A stretch of 64,000 nucleotides of DNA from Paracoccus solventivorans (GCF_900142875.1 NZ_FRCK01000001.1:186001-250000), one strand, 5' to 3'. Counted from the stretch's first letter, positions 37,792 through 46,829 are shown. Program-made: numbers and translations. The notes: a model not told the origin generated them from the letters alone.

Positions 37792-39465
37792 TCAGGCTGG
37801 GTCGATCCCGGTGCGCCGACACTGCGCCTGCCAATCGGCCGGCATCTCGGGCCGGGTCAAGCGATGCAGGGTGAGGCCTTCGGGCTGGGTGCCATCGAGG
37901 ATCACCTGTTGGATCGCAGGCGCGAGCAGGGCCAGCTGCAGGTGCACGCGAAGGGTGCCTTCTGCGATTCCGTCGGCCTTGGCGAGACTGGCAATGTCGC
38001 GACCGGACCGAATCGCCTGCAACCAGCGGTGTGCCCGGGCTAAAGCGGCGACCAACTTCGCATCCGGCTGGCGGGGACGCTCGCCGATCACCAGCCTCGC
38101 CTCGACCCCGCGTCGCCGGATCGAGATCGGAGCCGTGACGGTCAGCACGGAGGCGGCAATCTCGGCTGGCGCGACGCCGAGGATGGTGGCGAGGCGGTGC
38201 GGGTCAAACTGAAGCGTGGTCGTCTCGCGCCTTATGGTGCCCTGTTCGACGAGGTCGAGGAGCTTGCGTTGGCGCCCGATATCGTTGGGCGCATCGGGCG
38301 CGACCAGGTCCTCCAGCTTGCCCGTCAGCTGGTCGTGCCGTGACAGGTCGGGTGTGGCCAGAAGGTAGTGGCCATCCAAGGCCCGCGCCAGGTGTCCGCG
38401 CAATGCGCCAGCGATCTGCAGCTCCAAGGTAGCCGCAGGCAGCCGCCAGCCTTGCGGATCCGGGGGGCCCGAGATCATGCGGTTGGAGACATAGTAGCGA
38501 TACCGCCGCGTGCCCTTCACGGTATGGGTCGGGGTCAGCCGATCGCCACTCTCGTCAACCAGCTTGCCGGTGAGCGGGGCAGCGTCGGTCTCGTCGCTTC
38601 GATCGCCGCGCCCCCTGCCCGCCTTTTGCTGCAGCAGCGCTTGCACCCGGCGCCACTGGGCCTCGTCGATGATAGCCGGGTGCTGTCCGACATGGTCGGT
38701 CCCGCCGTGCCTTGTGCGGCCGCGATACACTGGGTTGGTCAGCAGGTAATGTAGCTGGCCGCGTCCGAACGGCCGGTTGCCGATCTCGCGACCGTCCCGG
38801 CCCTTCCGGGACTTCGAGCGCAGGTCGCGGCGTTGCACCTCCTCCGCCAGTGCCCTCAGACATCCGGTCTGTTCGTAGAGATCGAAGATCAGCCGGATAG
38901 TTGCCGATTCGATCTCGTTGACCACCAGCACCTGCTCACGCGGATCGGGGTGGCGGTCATAGCCAAGCGGCAAGGTGCCGCCCATCCACAGGCCCCGCTT
39001 TTTCGACGCTGCGATCTTGTCGCGGATCCGCTCTCCCGCGACCTCACGTTCGAACTGAGCAAAGCTGAGCAGAACGTTCAGCGTCAGGCGGCCCATCGAG
39101 GTCGAGGTGTTGAACGCCTGGGTGACCGAGACGAAGGAGCATCCCTTTGCCTCCAGCCGCTCGACCATGCGGGCGAAGTCAGCGAGCGAGCGGGTCAGGC
39201 GATCGATCTTGTAGACCACGATCATCGACACCCGCCCGGCATCCACCTCGGCCAGCAGCCGCTGCAGGGCCGGGCGGTCGGTGTTGCCGCCCGAAAAGCC
39301 GCCATCGTCGTAGCGGTCTTTTACCAGCCTCCAGCCCTCGTGCTTCTGGCTGGCCACATAGGCGGCGCAGGCTTCGTACTGGGCGTCGAGTGTGTTGAAG
39401 CCCTGTTCCAGCCCCTCCTCGCTCGACTTGCGGGTATAGATCGCGCAGCGGACGGTTGAGGTCAT
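37792..39465 (-). CDS. large serine recombinase / site-specific integrase
   Basis: A 557-residue serine recombinase. The N-terminal resolvase domain has CAIYTRKSSEEG with the nucleophile Ser14, YDDGGFSGGNTDRPALQRLL (core DDGGFSGGN), VYKIDRLTRSLADF and LSFAQFEREVAGERIRDK. The recombinase domain follows (YLLTNPVYRGRTRHGG) with a zinc-ribbon-like region lacking clear Cys pairs and a long C-terminal part. Such enzymes integrate phages or islands without needing tRNA sites. It ends the island on its left side and is preceded by the DUF2924 gene with a 4-nt overlap. Confidence 0.92.
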   Translation of the reverse strand: MTSTVRCAIYTRKSSEEGLEQGFNTLDAQYEACAAYVASQKHEGWRLVKDRYDDGGFSGGNTDRPALQRLLAEVDAGRVSMIVVYKIDRLTRSLADFARMVERLEAKGCSFVSVTQAFNTSTSMGRLTLNVLLSFAQFEREVAGERIRDKIAASKKRGLWMGGTLPLGYDRHPDPREQVLVVNEIESATIRLIFDLYEQTGCLRALAEEVQRRDLRSKSRKGRDGREIGNRPFGRGQLHYLLTNPVYRGRTRHGGTDHVGQHPAIIDEAQWRRVQALLQQKAGRGRGDRSDETDAAPLTGKLVDESGDRLTPTHTVKGTRRYRYYVSNRMISGPPDPQGWRLPAATLELQIAGALRGHLARALDGHYLLATPDLSRHDQLTGKLEDLVAPDAPNDIGRQRKLLDLVEQGTIRRETTTLQFDPHRLATILGVAPAEIAASVLTVTAPISIRRRGVEARLVIGERPRQPDAKLVAALARAHRWLQAIRSGRDIASLAKADGIAEGTLRVHLQLALLAPAIQQVILDGTQPEGLTLHRLTRPEMPADWQAQCRRTGIDPA

Positions 39466-40049
39466 TGCTGAACCGCCTTGCGGCGCACTGTATTGGTATG
39501 CGCGGCCGACTTTGTCGGGACCGAGGCCGCTGATCTATTCCTGCCCTCTCGCCTAGCATGTTTCTTGACGGCCTTGCCGTCTTCCTTCAGCCCGAAGAAC
39601 CGCGGTCCCGACCAGTGGGCGCCGGTGATCTCACGGGCGATCACCGACAGCGACCGCCAGGTGCGGCCGTTCCACTGATAGCCCCCTTCGGTGATCTCGA
39701 CGACATGGGTGGTGCCGTTCCACTCGCGCAGCAGTCGACCGCCCGCGGCGGGCTCAGCAGCCTTGGCACGTGCGCCGTTTGTGCCCGCCTTTGCCAGTTG
39801 CGCCTCCAGCCCCTCCGGCCAGCCGCCCGCGGCACCAAACTGCAGATCGAAGGCGAGGATCCGGCGCAGCAACGGCTGGCTGATTGACCGCGGCGGCGCC
39901 GAGCCATGCAACTCAGTCCAGGCGGTAACGAGGTCCGCACGGTCGAAATCGAAAACCTCGGCGACGGAAAGCGCGGGGGACGCGGTTGCTGCATCGGGCG
40001 CAGCTTTGCCACCGGGTGCTGCTGAACGTGTCTTGGATGTTCTTGCCAT
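39462..40049 (-). CDS. DUF2924 domain protein
   Basis: A 195-residue basic protein. The middle carries the DUF2924 pattern: WTELHGSAPPRSISQPLLRRILAFDLQF (core GSAPPRSISQPLLRRIL), PGTRLLREWNG-like GGRLLREWNGTTHVVEI, YQWNGRTWRSLSVIAREITGAHWSGPRFFGL (core YQWNGRTWRSLS). The C-terminus is rich in Lys/Arg. DUF2924 genes regularly stand directly before large serine recombinases in alphaproteobacterial prophage-like islands, as here (4-nt overlap), which suggests a recombination accessory or DNA-binding role. Confidence 0.85.
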   Translation of the reverse strand: MARTSKTRSAAPGGKAAPDAATASPALSVAEVFDFDRADLVTAWTELHGSAPPRSISQPLLRRILAFDLQFGAAGGWPEGLEAQLAKAGTNGARAKAAEPAAGGRLLREWNGTTHVVEITEGGYQWNGRTWRSLSVIAREITGAHWSGPRFFGLKEDGKAVKKHARREGRNRSAASVPTKSAAHTNTVRRKAVQQ

Positions 40050-40263
40050 GATCTGCTCCGGCTCGCGACGGCCACACGCCGCCTGCTACCCTGGAAAGCC
40101 CGATGCTTGGACCGGGCTCACCGACACTCACGCTCGATCGTGCAGCGCAGTCCAGTCGGAAGTTCCCCTTTCTCGGACCGAAACACGTCTCCCGGTCAAA
40201 GATAATTTTTGTCCGCGAATATTAATTCGCACCCCGCCTGCGAATCCGTGCTATACAGCATCT
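40050..40263. promoter_or_regulatory. divergent promoter region with palindromic operator candidate
   Basis: The 214-nt region between the DUF2924 gene and the divergent plus-strand genes has an AT-rich part at 40195-40260. It contains the perfect inverted repeat GCGAAT-ATTA-ATTCGC (40215-40230), a third half-site GCGAAT at 40240 and a good -10 box TATACA at 40252, 7 nt before the ATG at 40264. This arrangement fits repression of a divergent island promoter. The regulator is not identified. Confidence 0.5.
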
Positions 40264-40887
40264 ATGGTTACGCAAGTCACAACCCACACGATGTTGAAGC
40301 GGCGGCTAGGTCGTCCCCGGGGCGCTGCACCGTTCCGCGCAGCTGACGAAGCCCTGCTCAGGCAAGCGGCCGTCGCTCTGGTCCATCAGGATGTCGCCAA
40401 CCTCACCGCCTTCCTGCGCGATCATGACGTGGTCCAAGACAAGGACCTGGCGCGCCTCCGGGGACGCTGGCGGGAGATCGGGGACGCCCTGCTCGCCGAA
40501 GCCGGCTCCTCGGACACCGCCCGGGTCCGGAACTGCTTCAACCTCGTGATCACCGATGTCGACCGGATCACGAACCAAGCGGAAACCTGGCGTTCCTGGC
40601 GCAGCCTTCTCAACGAGGTTCGCGCGGACCTGGTGGCAGGGGCAACCGACCGTCTGTCCGCTTCGCTTGCCCGCCTTACGCAAGACTGCTTCGAAAACGG
40701 GGGGCCGTCGCCGGGCGCGGGGGATGATCCCGCCCGGGAATCACGGTCGGAGGGACCGGTCCGAGCGACAGGGCGATCGACGGGAGACCTGCTGTTTCTG
40801 TGCGCGCGGCTCCTCGACCAGCGCGCCATCGAGGCCTGGAACTGTGAAGGAGGGCTGGTCGATGACCACGAAACTGCCCCAAATTGA
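40264..40887 (+). CDS. unknown island protein
   Basis: A 207-residue protein I do not recognise. It starts MVTQVTTHTMLKRRLGRPRGAAPF; the GRPRG stretch is an AT-hook-like basic motif. The middle is helical (DEALLRQAAVALVHQDVANL, WREIGDALLAEAGSSD, NLVITDVDRITNQAETWRSW), and the C-terminal third is Gly/Ser/Arg-rich. The start is set by a -10 box just upstream, which leaves almost no 5' UTR. It overlaps the methyltransferase gene by 26 nt. A DNA-binding island protein is possible. Confidence 0.6.
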   Translation: MVTQVTTHTMLKRRLGRPRGAAPFRAADEALLRQAAVALVHQDVANLTAFLRDHDVVQDKDLARLRGRWREIGDALLAEAGSSDTARVRNCFNLVITDVDRITNQAETWRSWRSLLNEVRADLVAGATDRLSASLARLTQDCFENGGPSPGAGDDPARESRSEGPVRATGRSTGDLLFLCARLLDQRAIEAWNCEGGLVDDHETAPN

Positions 40888-42226
40888 CCAGATTGCGCCA
40901 GTGGACCTGAGGCCCTGGGCCAAGAATGCCCGCAAGCACTCGAAGAAGCAGCTGCGCCAGATCGCCGACAGCATCCGCGAGTTCGGCTTTACCAACCCGG
41001 TGCTGATCGACGAGGCCCACACCATCCTCGCCGGCCACGGCCGCGTCGAGGCGGCGAAGCTGATCGGGATGACCACTGTGCCTTGCGTGCGGATCGAGCA
41101 CATGACCGAGGCGCAAAAGCGCGCCTATGTCCTCGCCGACAACAAGCTTGCCCTCAACGCCACTTGGGACGAGGACCTGCTGGCCGAAGAGCTGGCGGCG
41201 CTGGCCAGCATCGACGCCGGCTTCGATTTGGGCATCACCGGTTTTAACATCGCCGAGGTCGACAGCCTGCTTTCGATCAACAAGCCAGAGGATGACCGAG
41301 ACCCGCGGGACGATGTCATTCCCGCCAATGCGCCTGCCCGAGGGCAGCCTGGGGATATCTGGCAGCTCGGCTCCCACCGGCTGATCTGCGGGGACAGCCT
41401 CGACCGCGCCACGGTCGACCGGTTGATGGCGGGCGAGACGGCCCGGATGGTCTTCACCGACCCGCCGTATAACGTCCCGGTCGACGGACACGTCGGCGGT
41501 TCGGGTAAGCTGAAGCACCGCGAGTTCGCGATGGCGTCCGGCGAGATGTCGGTGGGCGAGTTCACTGCATTCCTCCGCAGTGCCTTCGAGAACTTATCAG
41601 CCCATGCGCTCGATGGCTCGATCCACTTCGTTTGCATGGACTGGCGCCACATCGCCGAGGTGATGGCGGCGGCCGAGGGTGTCTACAGCGAGCTCAAGAA
41701 CCTGATCGCCTGGGTCAAGGACAGCGGCGGCATGGGGACTTTCTACCGCTCCCGCCACGAGCTGATCTTTGCCTGGAAGCTGGGGACAGCGCCCCACACC
41801 AACAGCTTCGAGCTTGGCCAGCATGGACGCTACCGGACGAATGTCTGGGAATACCGCGGTGCCAGTTTCGAAGAACTGAAGCTACATCCGACCGTCAAGC
41901 CGGTGCAGATGATCGCCGACGCGATCCGAGATGTATCCGCGCGCGGCGAGATCGTCCTCGATCTGTTCGGCGGATCTGGCTCGACGCTGATCGCCGCCGA
42001 AAAGACCGGTCGCCGAGCCCGGCTCTGCGAGATCGACCCGCTCTACTGCGATATCATCCTCGCCCGCTACGAAGCTTGGGCGAAGGATGAGGCGGTGCTG
42101 GTCGAGCGCCCACGCAAAGCCGGGACGGCGGTACAAGCCACCGATGCGGCGCCCGTTAACGACGATCCGCCTGGCGCCGAAACGCCGCCCCTGGACGAAG
42201 TCGCGATCCGAAGGATGCTGGGATGA
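40862..42226 (+). CDS. ParB/Srx-domain DNA methyltransferase
   Basis: A 454-residue two-domain protein. Residues 1-110 form a ParB/sulfiredoxin-like domain (NARKHSKKQLRQIADSIREFG, then GHGRVEAAKLIGM). From about 155 a beta-class DNA methyltransferase domain follows: DPPYN comes first (FTDPPYNVPVDG), then the SAM motif LDLFGGSGST near residue 370, so it modifies adenine N6 or cytosine N4. GAAGGAGG stands 9 nt before the ATG. No restriction enzyme gene is adjacent. Such fusions are common in prophages and islands beside DUF5681 proteins. Confidence 0.9.
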   Translation: MTTKLPQIDQIAPVDLRPWAKNARKHSKKQLRQIADSIREFGFTNPVLIDEAHTILAGHGRVEAAKLIGMTTVPCVRIEHMTEAQKRAYVLADNKLALNATWDEDLLAEELAALASIDAGFDLGITGFNIAEVDSLLSINKPEDDRDPRDDVIPANAPARGQPGDIWQLGSHRLICGDSLDRATVDRLMAGETARMVFTDPPYNVPVDGHVGGSGKLKHREFAMASGEMSVGEFTAFLRSAFENLSAHALDGSIHFVCMDWRHIAEVMAAAEGVYSELKNLIAWVKDSGGMGTFYRSRHELIFAWKLGTAPHTNSFELGQHGRYRTNVWEYRGASFEELKLHPTVKPVQMIADAIRDVSARGEIVLDLFGGSGSTLIAAEKTGRRARLCEIDPLYCDIILARYEAWAKDEAVLVERPRKAGTAVQATDAAPVNDDPPGAETPPLDEVAIRRMLG

Positions 42227-43647
42227 CCGGATCACCCTCTCAGTCAGACGGAAACGCCTACGCGGTCGGCTATGGGCGGCCCCCGAAGTGGGGCCAGTTC
42301 CGCAAGGGAAAGTCCGGCAACCCCGCCGGGCGCCCCAAGGGGGCGAAGAACAAGCTGAAGATCACCGGCGGCAAGATCGACGACGTCCTGAAACGGGAGC
42401 TCGCGCGCACCGTCGAGATCCGAGGGGTGGATGGGCCCGAAACCTTGTCGATCCTTGAAGCCGCTGCCCGCTCTCTGAGCGTACAGGCGATGAAGGGCAA
42501 TGTTCGGGCACAGGAGCAGCTGATCAAACTGCAGCGTGAGATCGACGCGAGGGATGCAGCGGAACTAGACGCGCGTGATCGCGCGCTGAGGGCGCTTAAA
42601 GAACATCAGCTCGCACGTCGCCGGCGCAACATTGAACGCGGGATCGACGAAGACCTGGTTCCGGATCCGGATCACATCGTCATGGACCGCGCCACCGGGC
42701 GAATGGTCATCCGCGGCCCCGCAGATCTTCAGCAGAAGGTCGAGTGGGAACGGATGTGGGGAGCATTCGGGTGTTTCAAGTGGGAGCTGGAGCAGGCGCG
42801 GAAGAAGCTTGCCCGGCTTCGTCCACGGCACGCGGATGAGCGAGCCTACCTGATCAACGCCATCCGAGAACACGAATACTTCGTGATGTTCTACGCTATG
42901 AAGCTGATGTCCGTGTTCTCGATCGAGGCCTGGCAGGTGACCGATGACGGCTTCGAGCAACAGGAGCTGGAACAGCGCCTTCAGGAAGGTCGGTGGCCGG
43001 AGCCACCCGCGAACATCAGGCGGGGGCTGAGCGCGAAGCAACTGCAAGCGTTGCGTTGCGGAGAAAACTACCACGATGCCATCGCCATACAGGAGCGTTG
43101 GCGCAAGTCGGGTATGCCGCCGTTACGGCGCCCGGGCAAGCCGGCCGCGCAGGAGGCCTTCGAACGGCAGCAAACTCGGCTGAGTGGCGCCGGGGTGGAG
43201 GTGTCTTCGGCGCATCAAGCCACCGCGCCTTCGGACCACGGGGAGGCTGTGTCGGCGATCGAACCATCATGGATCGACCAGTTCTCGCTGCTGCGTGGTT
43301 TGCCGCCGGATGACCGGGCCTGTCTCGAGGCTGCGAGCACAATCGTCACCACCCCGGCCGGAGAACGCGTGTTTGCGCCTGGCGATGCGGTCCATCGGAT
43401 TTTTTTCATCCTGTCCGGCCAGATCCGGGTTCAGCGTCCGCCGGAGGATGGCAGAACGATCCAGGCCTTCCTCCTTGGGTCCGGCGCGCCCAGCGTCCTT
43501 GCCGTAGGCAGCACCCTCGAGGTGGAAGAATACAATGCCGACGGGATCGCCGAATCCGACGTTACCTCCGTCGCTATCTCCACCGAAACCTTCGTCGACA
43601 TGTTCCACAGATCGCCCTCGTTCAGAATGTTCGTGTATGAGCGGTAA
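42223..43647 (+). CDS. DUF5681 protein fused to a truncated Crp/Fnr-type sensor domain
   Basis: A 474-residue chimera. Residues 14-45 are the DUF5681 signature (VGYGRPPKWGQFRKGKSG, GNPAGRPKGAKNK), followed by a long helical middle. Residues 346-474 match the N-terminal ligand-binding half of a Crp/Fnr regulator: WIDQFSLLRGLPPDDRACL, GDAVHRIFFILSGQIRV, EEYNADGIAESDVTSVAI, SPSFRMFVYER. It stops there, before the dimer helix and DNA-binding HTH that a real regulator needs. It overlaps the methyltransferase by 4 nt. DUF5681 proteins usually stand near phage terminases; none is here. Confidence 0.75.
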   Translation: MTGSPSQSDGNAYAVGYGRPPKWGQFRKGKSGNPAGRPKGAKNKLKITGGKIDDVLKRELARTVEIRGVDGPETLSILEAAARSLSVQAMKGNVRAQEQLIKLQREIDARDAAELDARDRALRALKEHQLARRRRNIERGIDEDLVPDPDHIVMDRATGRMVIRGPADLQQKVEWERMWGAFGCFKWELEQARKKLARLRPRHADERAYLINAIREHEYFVMFYAMKLMSVFSIEAWQVTDDGFEQQELEQRLQEGRWPEPPANIRRGLSAKQLQALRCGENYHDAIAIQERWRKSGMPPLRRPGKPAAQEAFERQQTRLSGAGVEVSSAHQATAPSDHGEAVSAIEPSWIDQFSLLRGLPPDDRACLEAASTIVTTPAGERVFAPGDAVHRIFFILSGQIRVQRPPEDGRTIQAFLLGSGAPSVLAVGSTLEVEEYNADGIAESDVTSVAISTETFVDMFHRSPSFRMFVYER

Positions 43648-44200
43648 GCAGCGCAAGGTACCCCAGAGCGTTACAAACGATTTTTGACTGTTGGCCGCTT
43701 GAATAGGGCATGCTGCTGTCAGCCTGCATCCTGACGAGCTTTGGGAGTTTCGGCGGTGCACCCGTCTTTGGCCGATCTGTACCGCTGCGGAATTTGGTGC
43801 AGAATGCCTTCAGGGAGTCAAAAAAATGTGGCATTTTAAGCACACTCGTAAAGTAGCAATATTCCGCCTGCAGAGAGGCCGGCCTGCTGGTTACCAGTTC
43901 GGCCGCGGCCGCATCTTTCGGAGAAATGAGGTATTTCTGATACTTGCTCCCCGATGCCGGGACCTCTGTCTGACGGCGCTATAGGGAGATCCACTTGAAG
44001 CAGTCTTCAGGGGGCCACGCCAGCCTTGTGAAGGCCAGTTTGACCATGCGAGGAAGGATGCAGCTTTGAAAACTGAAGTAGCTGTCATGACGAGAGGTTT
44101 CGCCCGCATGGCTCCAGCTGCCAAGGAGCGAATAGTGAGGAGTGTTCTCGCACCGATACAGGTAGCCCCAAACCGCGCCCACAGTGTCGAGTGCGAACTC
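43648..44200. other. non-coding right edge of the island
   Basis: 553 nt without a supported gene. Composition is markedly lower in GC than the core. The DNA-binding half that would complete the Crp/Fnr part upstream is not found in any frame. The reading frame of the YjbH gene is open back to 44066, but the real start with signal peptide is at 44201. I see no transposon ends or tRNA-like repeat. Confidence 0.5.
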
Positions 44201-46393
44201 ATGATGCACCGTTTCCTGGCTGTTGCACTGCCTGTAGCAATGGCACTGCTTCCGGCCAGTCCCGGTCTGGCTGGTCCCACGACCGGCTCTGTCATCAACC
44301 GCTACGGGTTGCCGGGTGCGATCGATACGCCCTCGGCCGAGATGATGCCGGATGGCGTCCTGGGCGCATCGCTGAGCTATTCCGATCTGGGCAACGCCGT
44401 GGGGCTCAGCTTTCAGGTCCTGCCCCGGGTTACCGCCATTCTGCGCTACGGCAAGTTTGATACCGACGGAGGTCTGGGATATATTCGCGACCGCTCCTTC
44501 GACTTCCGGCTGCAGCTGATGGGAGAGGATCCGAATGGCTGGCGCCCCGCCGTTGCACTGGGGCTTCAGGATGCCATTGGAACCGGATTCTACGCGGCGG
44601 AATATATCGTCGCAACCAAGACCATCACCCCCCGCCTGCGGGTGTCGGGAGGTCTGGGCTGGGGCCGCATGGCCAACGACGGCGGCATCGGATCGCCGTT
44701 CGGCGGCCGAGACGAAGCTGATGTGGGAGAGGGCGGGACCCTTCATCCCGATCAATGGTTCCGGGGCGAGATGGCGCCCTTTGTCAATATCGCTTGGCAG
44801 GCAACCGACAAGCTGACTTTGCTGGCCGAATATTCCGGCGACGATTACGCTTGCGAGACCGGCCAGTCCGGGAAATGCGCGCGCGGGTCCTGGCTGAATG
44901 ACAAGGAAGAACTGTCCAGCAACATCAACCTGGGCTTCAGCTATCAGGCGGGTCCGAATTACCAGATCGGGGCTCATCTTCTGGGTGGCAAGCAGGTCGG
45001 CGTTCAGGCCAGCATGTCGTTGAACCCGCGGCGGGGCCCCTACCCCTCCGGGTTTGAAAAGGGCCCGGCGCCGGTCCGTCCGCGCCCGGCGGTTTCCGCC
45101 GACCCGGAGGGCTGGGCCGGCACCTGGGCCGCCGATCCGACGGCGCAACCGGCGATCCAGAAGGCGCTCGGCGAGGCGCTTGCCAAGGAAGGCCAGAGGC
45201 TGGAATCCATGGCGCTGACCGCGAACCGGGCAGAGGTCCGCATCCGCAACCACCGCTACATGCAGCAGGCAGAAGCAATCGGCCGCACCGTGCGGCTGAT
45301 GACCCGCGCCCTGCCCCCCTCGGTCGAGACATTGGTGGTGACCTCGGTCGAGGAAGGAATGCCGACGTCTTCGTTGACCTTCCGACGTTCCGATGTCGAG
45401 CGGCTGGAGAATACCGAGGTCAGCCATATCGCCAATGCTGCGGTGCTGAGCGATGCCGATCCGCGGGCCGCCGGGCTGGTGCAAAGCCCCGGTGTCACGC
45501 CGCGCTTCCGGTGGACGCTGGGGCCATATCTGTCGACCGGGCTTTGGGACCCCGAGGAGCCCATCCGCTACGAGGTCGGGGCCGAACTCAGCGCCAGTTA
45601 TGAGCTGCTGCCCGGCCTGACATTGAATGGTACCGTCAGGCAGAGAGCCTTCGGCAATGCAGAGCAGGAAGCGCCCGGCGGTCTGTCCGTGGCAGATTAT
45701 CTGGAGTTGTCCGACGACGAGATCGCGGCAGGCAACAACGGGGTCTATCGCGTCCGTTCGGACGGCCGGATGTATTCGGGCAACGACAAGCCGCGCATTC
45801 CCCAGCTCACCATCAACTGGAACGCCAAGCCGACCGAAACCCTCTATAGCCGCGTCACGGTCGGGCTTCTGGAAAACATGTATGGCGGGATTTCGACCGA
45901 GATCCTGTGGAAGCCGGTGAATTCGCGCCTGGCACTGGGGGCCGAGATCAACCAGGTCCGCAAGCGCGACTACGAAAACGCCTTCGAGTTCCTCGACTAT
46001 GAGGTCACCACCGGCCATGTTTCCGCCTATTACGAGTTCGGAGGAGGCTTCGTCGGCCAGCTCGACATCGGCCGTTACCTCGCCGGGGACGATGGCGCCA
46101 CGGTCACCCTGACCCGCGAATTCGCCAATGGCTGGAAAGTCGGAGCATGGGCCACCAAGACCGACTTGAGTTCCGAGGAATACGGCGAGGGATCCTTCGA
46201 CAAGGGAATCTCGGTCCGCATCCCGATGGCCTGGGCACTGGGCACACCCTCCAAGCGCACGGTCGGAGGCACCGTCCAGTCGCTCAACCGCGATGGTGGG
46301 CGCAAGCTCCGGGTCGACGGGCGGCTGTATGATGTCGTCCGCGATAGCCACTCTACCAATCTCTACAGCGGCTGGGGAAGGTTCTGGCGCTGA
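44201..46393 (+). CDS. YjbH-family exopolysaccharide-associated protein
   Basis: A 730-residue exported protein. It starts MMHRFLAVALPVAMALLPASPGLA, a clear signal peptide (shown here as its two parts LAVALPVAMALL and PASPGLAG). Then come GSVINRYGLPGAIDTPSAEMMPDG (core YGLPGAIDTPSA), repeated beta-strand stretches with aromatic residues and the end SHSTNLYSGWGRFWR, fitting an outer-membrane beta-barrel of the YjbH/DUF940 family linked to extracellular polysaccharide. It lies beside the polysaccharide operon on the opposite strand, suggesting a role in secretion or surface attachment. Confidence 0.85.
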   Translation: MMHRFLAVALPVAMALLPASPGLAGPTTGSVINRYGLPGAIDTPSAEMMPDGVLGASLSYSDLGNAVGLSFQVLPRVTAILRYGKFDTDGGLGYIRDRSFDFRLQLMGEDPNGWRPAVALGLQDAIGTGFYAAEYIVATKTITPRLRVSGGLGWGRMANDGGIGSPFGGRDEADVGEGGTLHPDQWFRGEMAPFVNIAWQATDKLTLLAEYSGDDYACETGQSGKCARGSWLNDKEELSSNINLGFSYQAGPNYQIGAHLLGGKQVGVQASMSLNPRRGPYPSGFEKGPAPVRPRPAVSADPEGWAGTWAADPTAQPAIQKALGEALAKEGQRLESMALTANRAEVRIRNHRYMQQAEAIGRTVRLMTRALPPSVETLVVTSVEEGMPTSSLTFRRSDVERLENTEVSHIANAAVLSDADPRAAGLVQSPGVTPRFRWTLGPYLSTGLWDPEEPIRYEVGAELSASYELLPGLTLNGTVRQRAFGNAEQEAPGGLSVADYLELSDDEIAAGNNGVYRVRSDGRMYSGNDKPRIPQLTINWNAKPTETLYSRVTVGLLENMYGGISTEILWKPVNSRLALGAEINQVRKRDYENAFEFLDYEVTTGHVSAYYEFGGGFVGQLDIGRYLAGDDGATVTLTREFANGWKVGAWATKTDLSSEEYGEGSFDKGISVRIPMAWALGTPSKRTVGGTVQSLNRDGGRKLRVDGRLYDVVRDSHSTNLYSGWGRFWR

Positions 46394-46537
46394 GCGGTCA
46401 ATCGACCAGCGGCGGCCTGAGCCGTCGAGGCCCGGCGGCGCCAGCGCTAATGTTCAGCGAATCACCGCGCTGGCGGAGCCCCAGGCTGACCAGAGCGCCG
46501 GCACGGGCGGCCGGGTGCCGAACGTATAGAAGGCGTC

Positions 46538-46580
46538 AAAAAAAGAGAGGGCCAGTCTGAAGACCGGCCCTTTCCAATTT
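46538..46580. terminator. bidirectional terminator
   Basis: GGGCC-A-GTC-TGAA-GAC-C-GGCCC, an 8-bp stem with one A-C mismatch, lies between the YjbH gene and the convergent small gene. On the minus strand it is followed by seven T residues; on the plus strand by TTTCCAATTTTT. It can end transcripts in both directions. Confidence 0.8.
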
Positions 46581-46594
46581 TTCATGAAGTGAAA

Positions 46595-46810
46595 TCAGGT
46601 GTCCGAGGCGTCGTCGTCGTCATCCGAGGCAACGGCTGCAATAACACCCAGCAGCAGCAGGGCCGGAATCACCAGACCAGCATTGGTCGAGGCCGGGCGG
46701 GTGTCGACGACCACCGGCTCAACTTCGACAACCGGGGCGACATAGCCGCCGGCCAGTGCGGACGAAGCCGAAAAGCCGAGGGCAAGGGCAAAGGTAGTGA
46801 ACTTGGTCAT
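46595..46810 (-). CDS. small exported protein with acidic tail
   Basis: A 71-residue protein. MTKFTTFALALGFSASSALAGG is a signal peptide, followed by a Val/Pro/Glu-rich stretch (APVVEVEPVVV), a second hydrophobic segment (LVIPALLLLGVIAAVA) and the tail SDDDDDASDT. GGAG lies 7 nt before the ATG at 46810 and only 1 nt before the one at 46816, so 46810 is the start. Short proteins of this plan occur widely in Rhodobacteraceae and are sometimes misnamed. It has its own promoter region and a terminator. The function is unknown. Confidence 0.75.
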   Translation of the reverse strand: MTKFTTFALALGFSASSALAGGYVAPVVEVEPVVVDTRPASTNAGLVIPALLLLGVIAAVASDDDDDASDT

Positions 46811-46829
46811 GAGCATGCTCCGATTTTTC

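Noticed and set aside
43648..44066. Insertion-sequence remnant in the island's right edge
   Set aside because: No transposase-like peptide, terminal inverted repeats or target duplication could be recognised.
37343..44200. Island bounded by a repeat of the tRNA-Gln 3' end
   Set aside because: I looked for a second copy of the tRNA 3' sequence (GTTCGAATCCTACC) toward the right edge and saw none. Large serine recombinases also need not use tRNA sites, so no att pair is claimed.
44066..44200. 45-codon upstream extension of the YjbH gene
   Set aside because: The ATG at 44201 begins a clear signal peptide; an extension would bury it and has no similarity features.
43979..46351. A 790-codon minus-strand frame opposite the YjbH gene
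   Set aside because: It is the antisense shadow of the YjbH gene in GC-rich DNA. The plus-strand product has a signal peptide and family motifs; the antisense product has neither.
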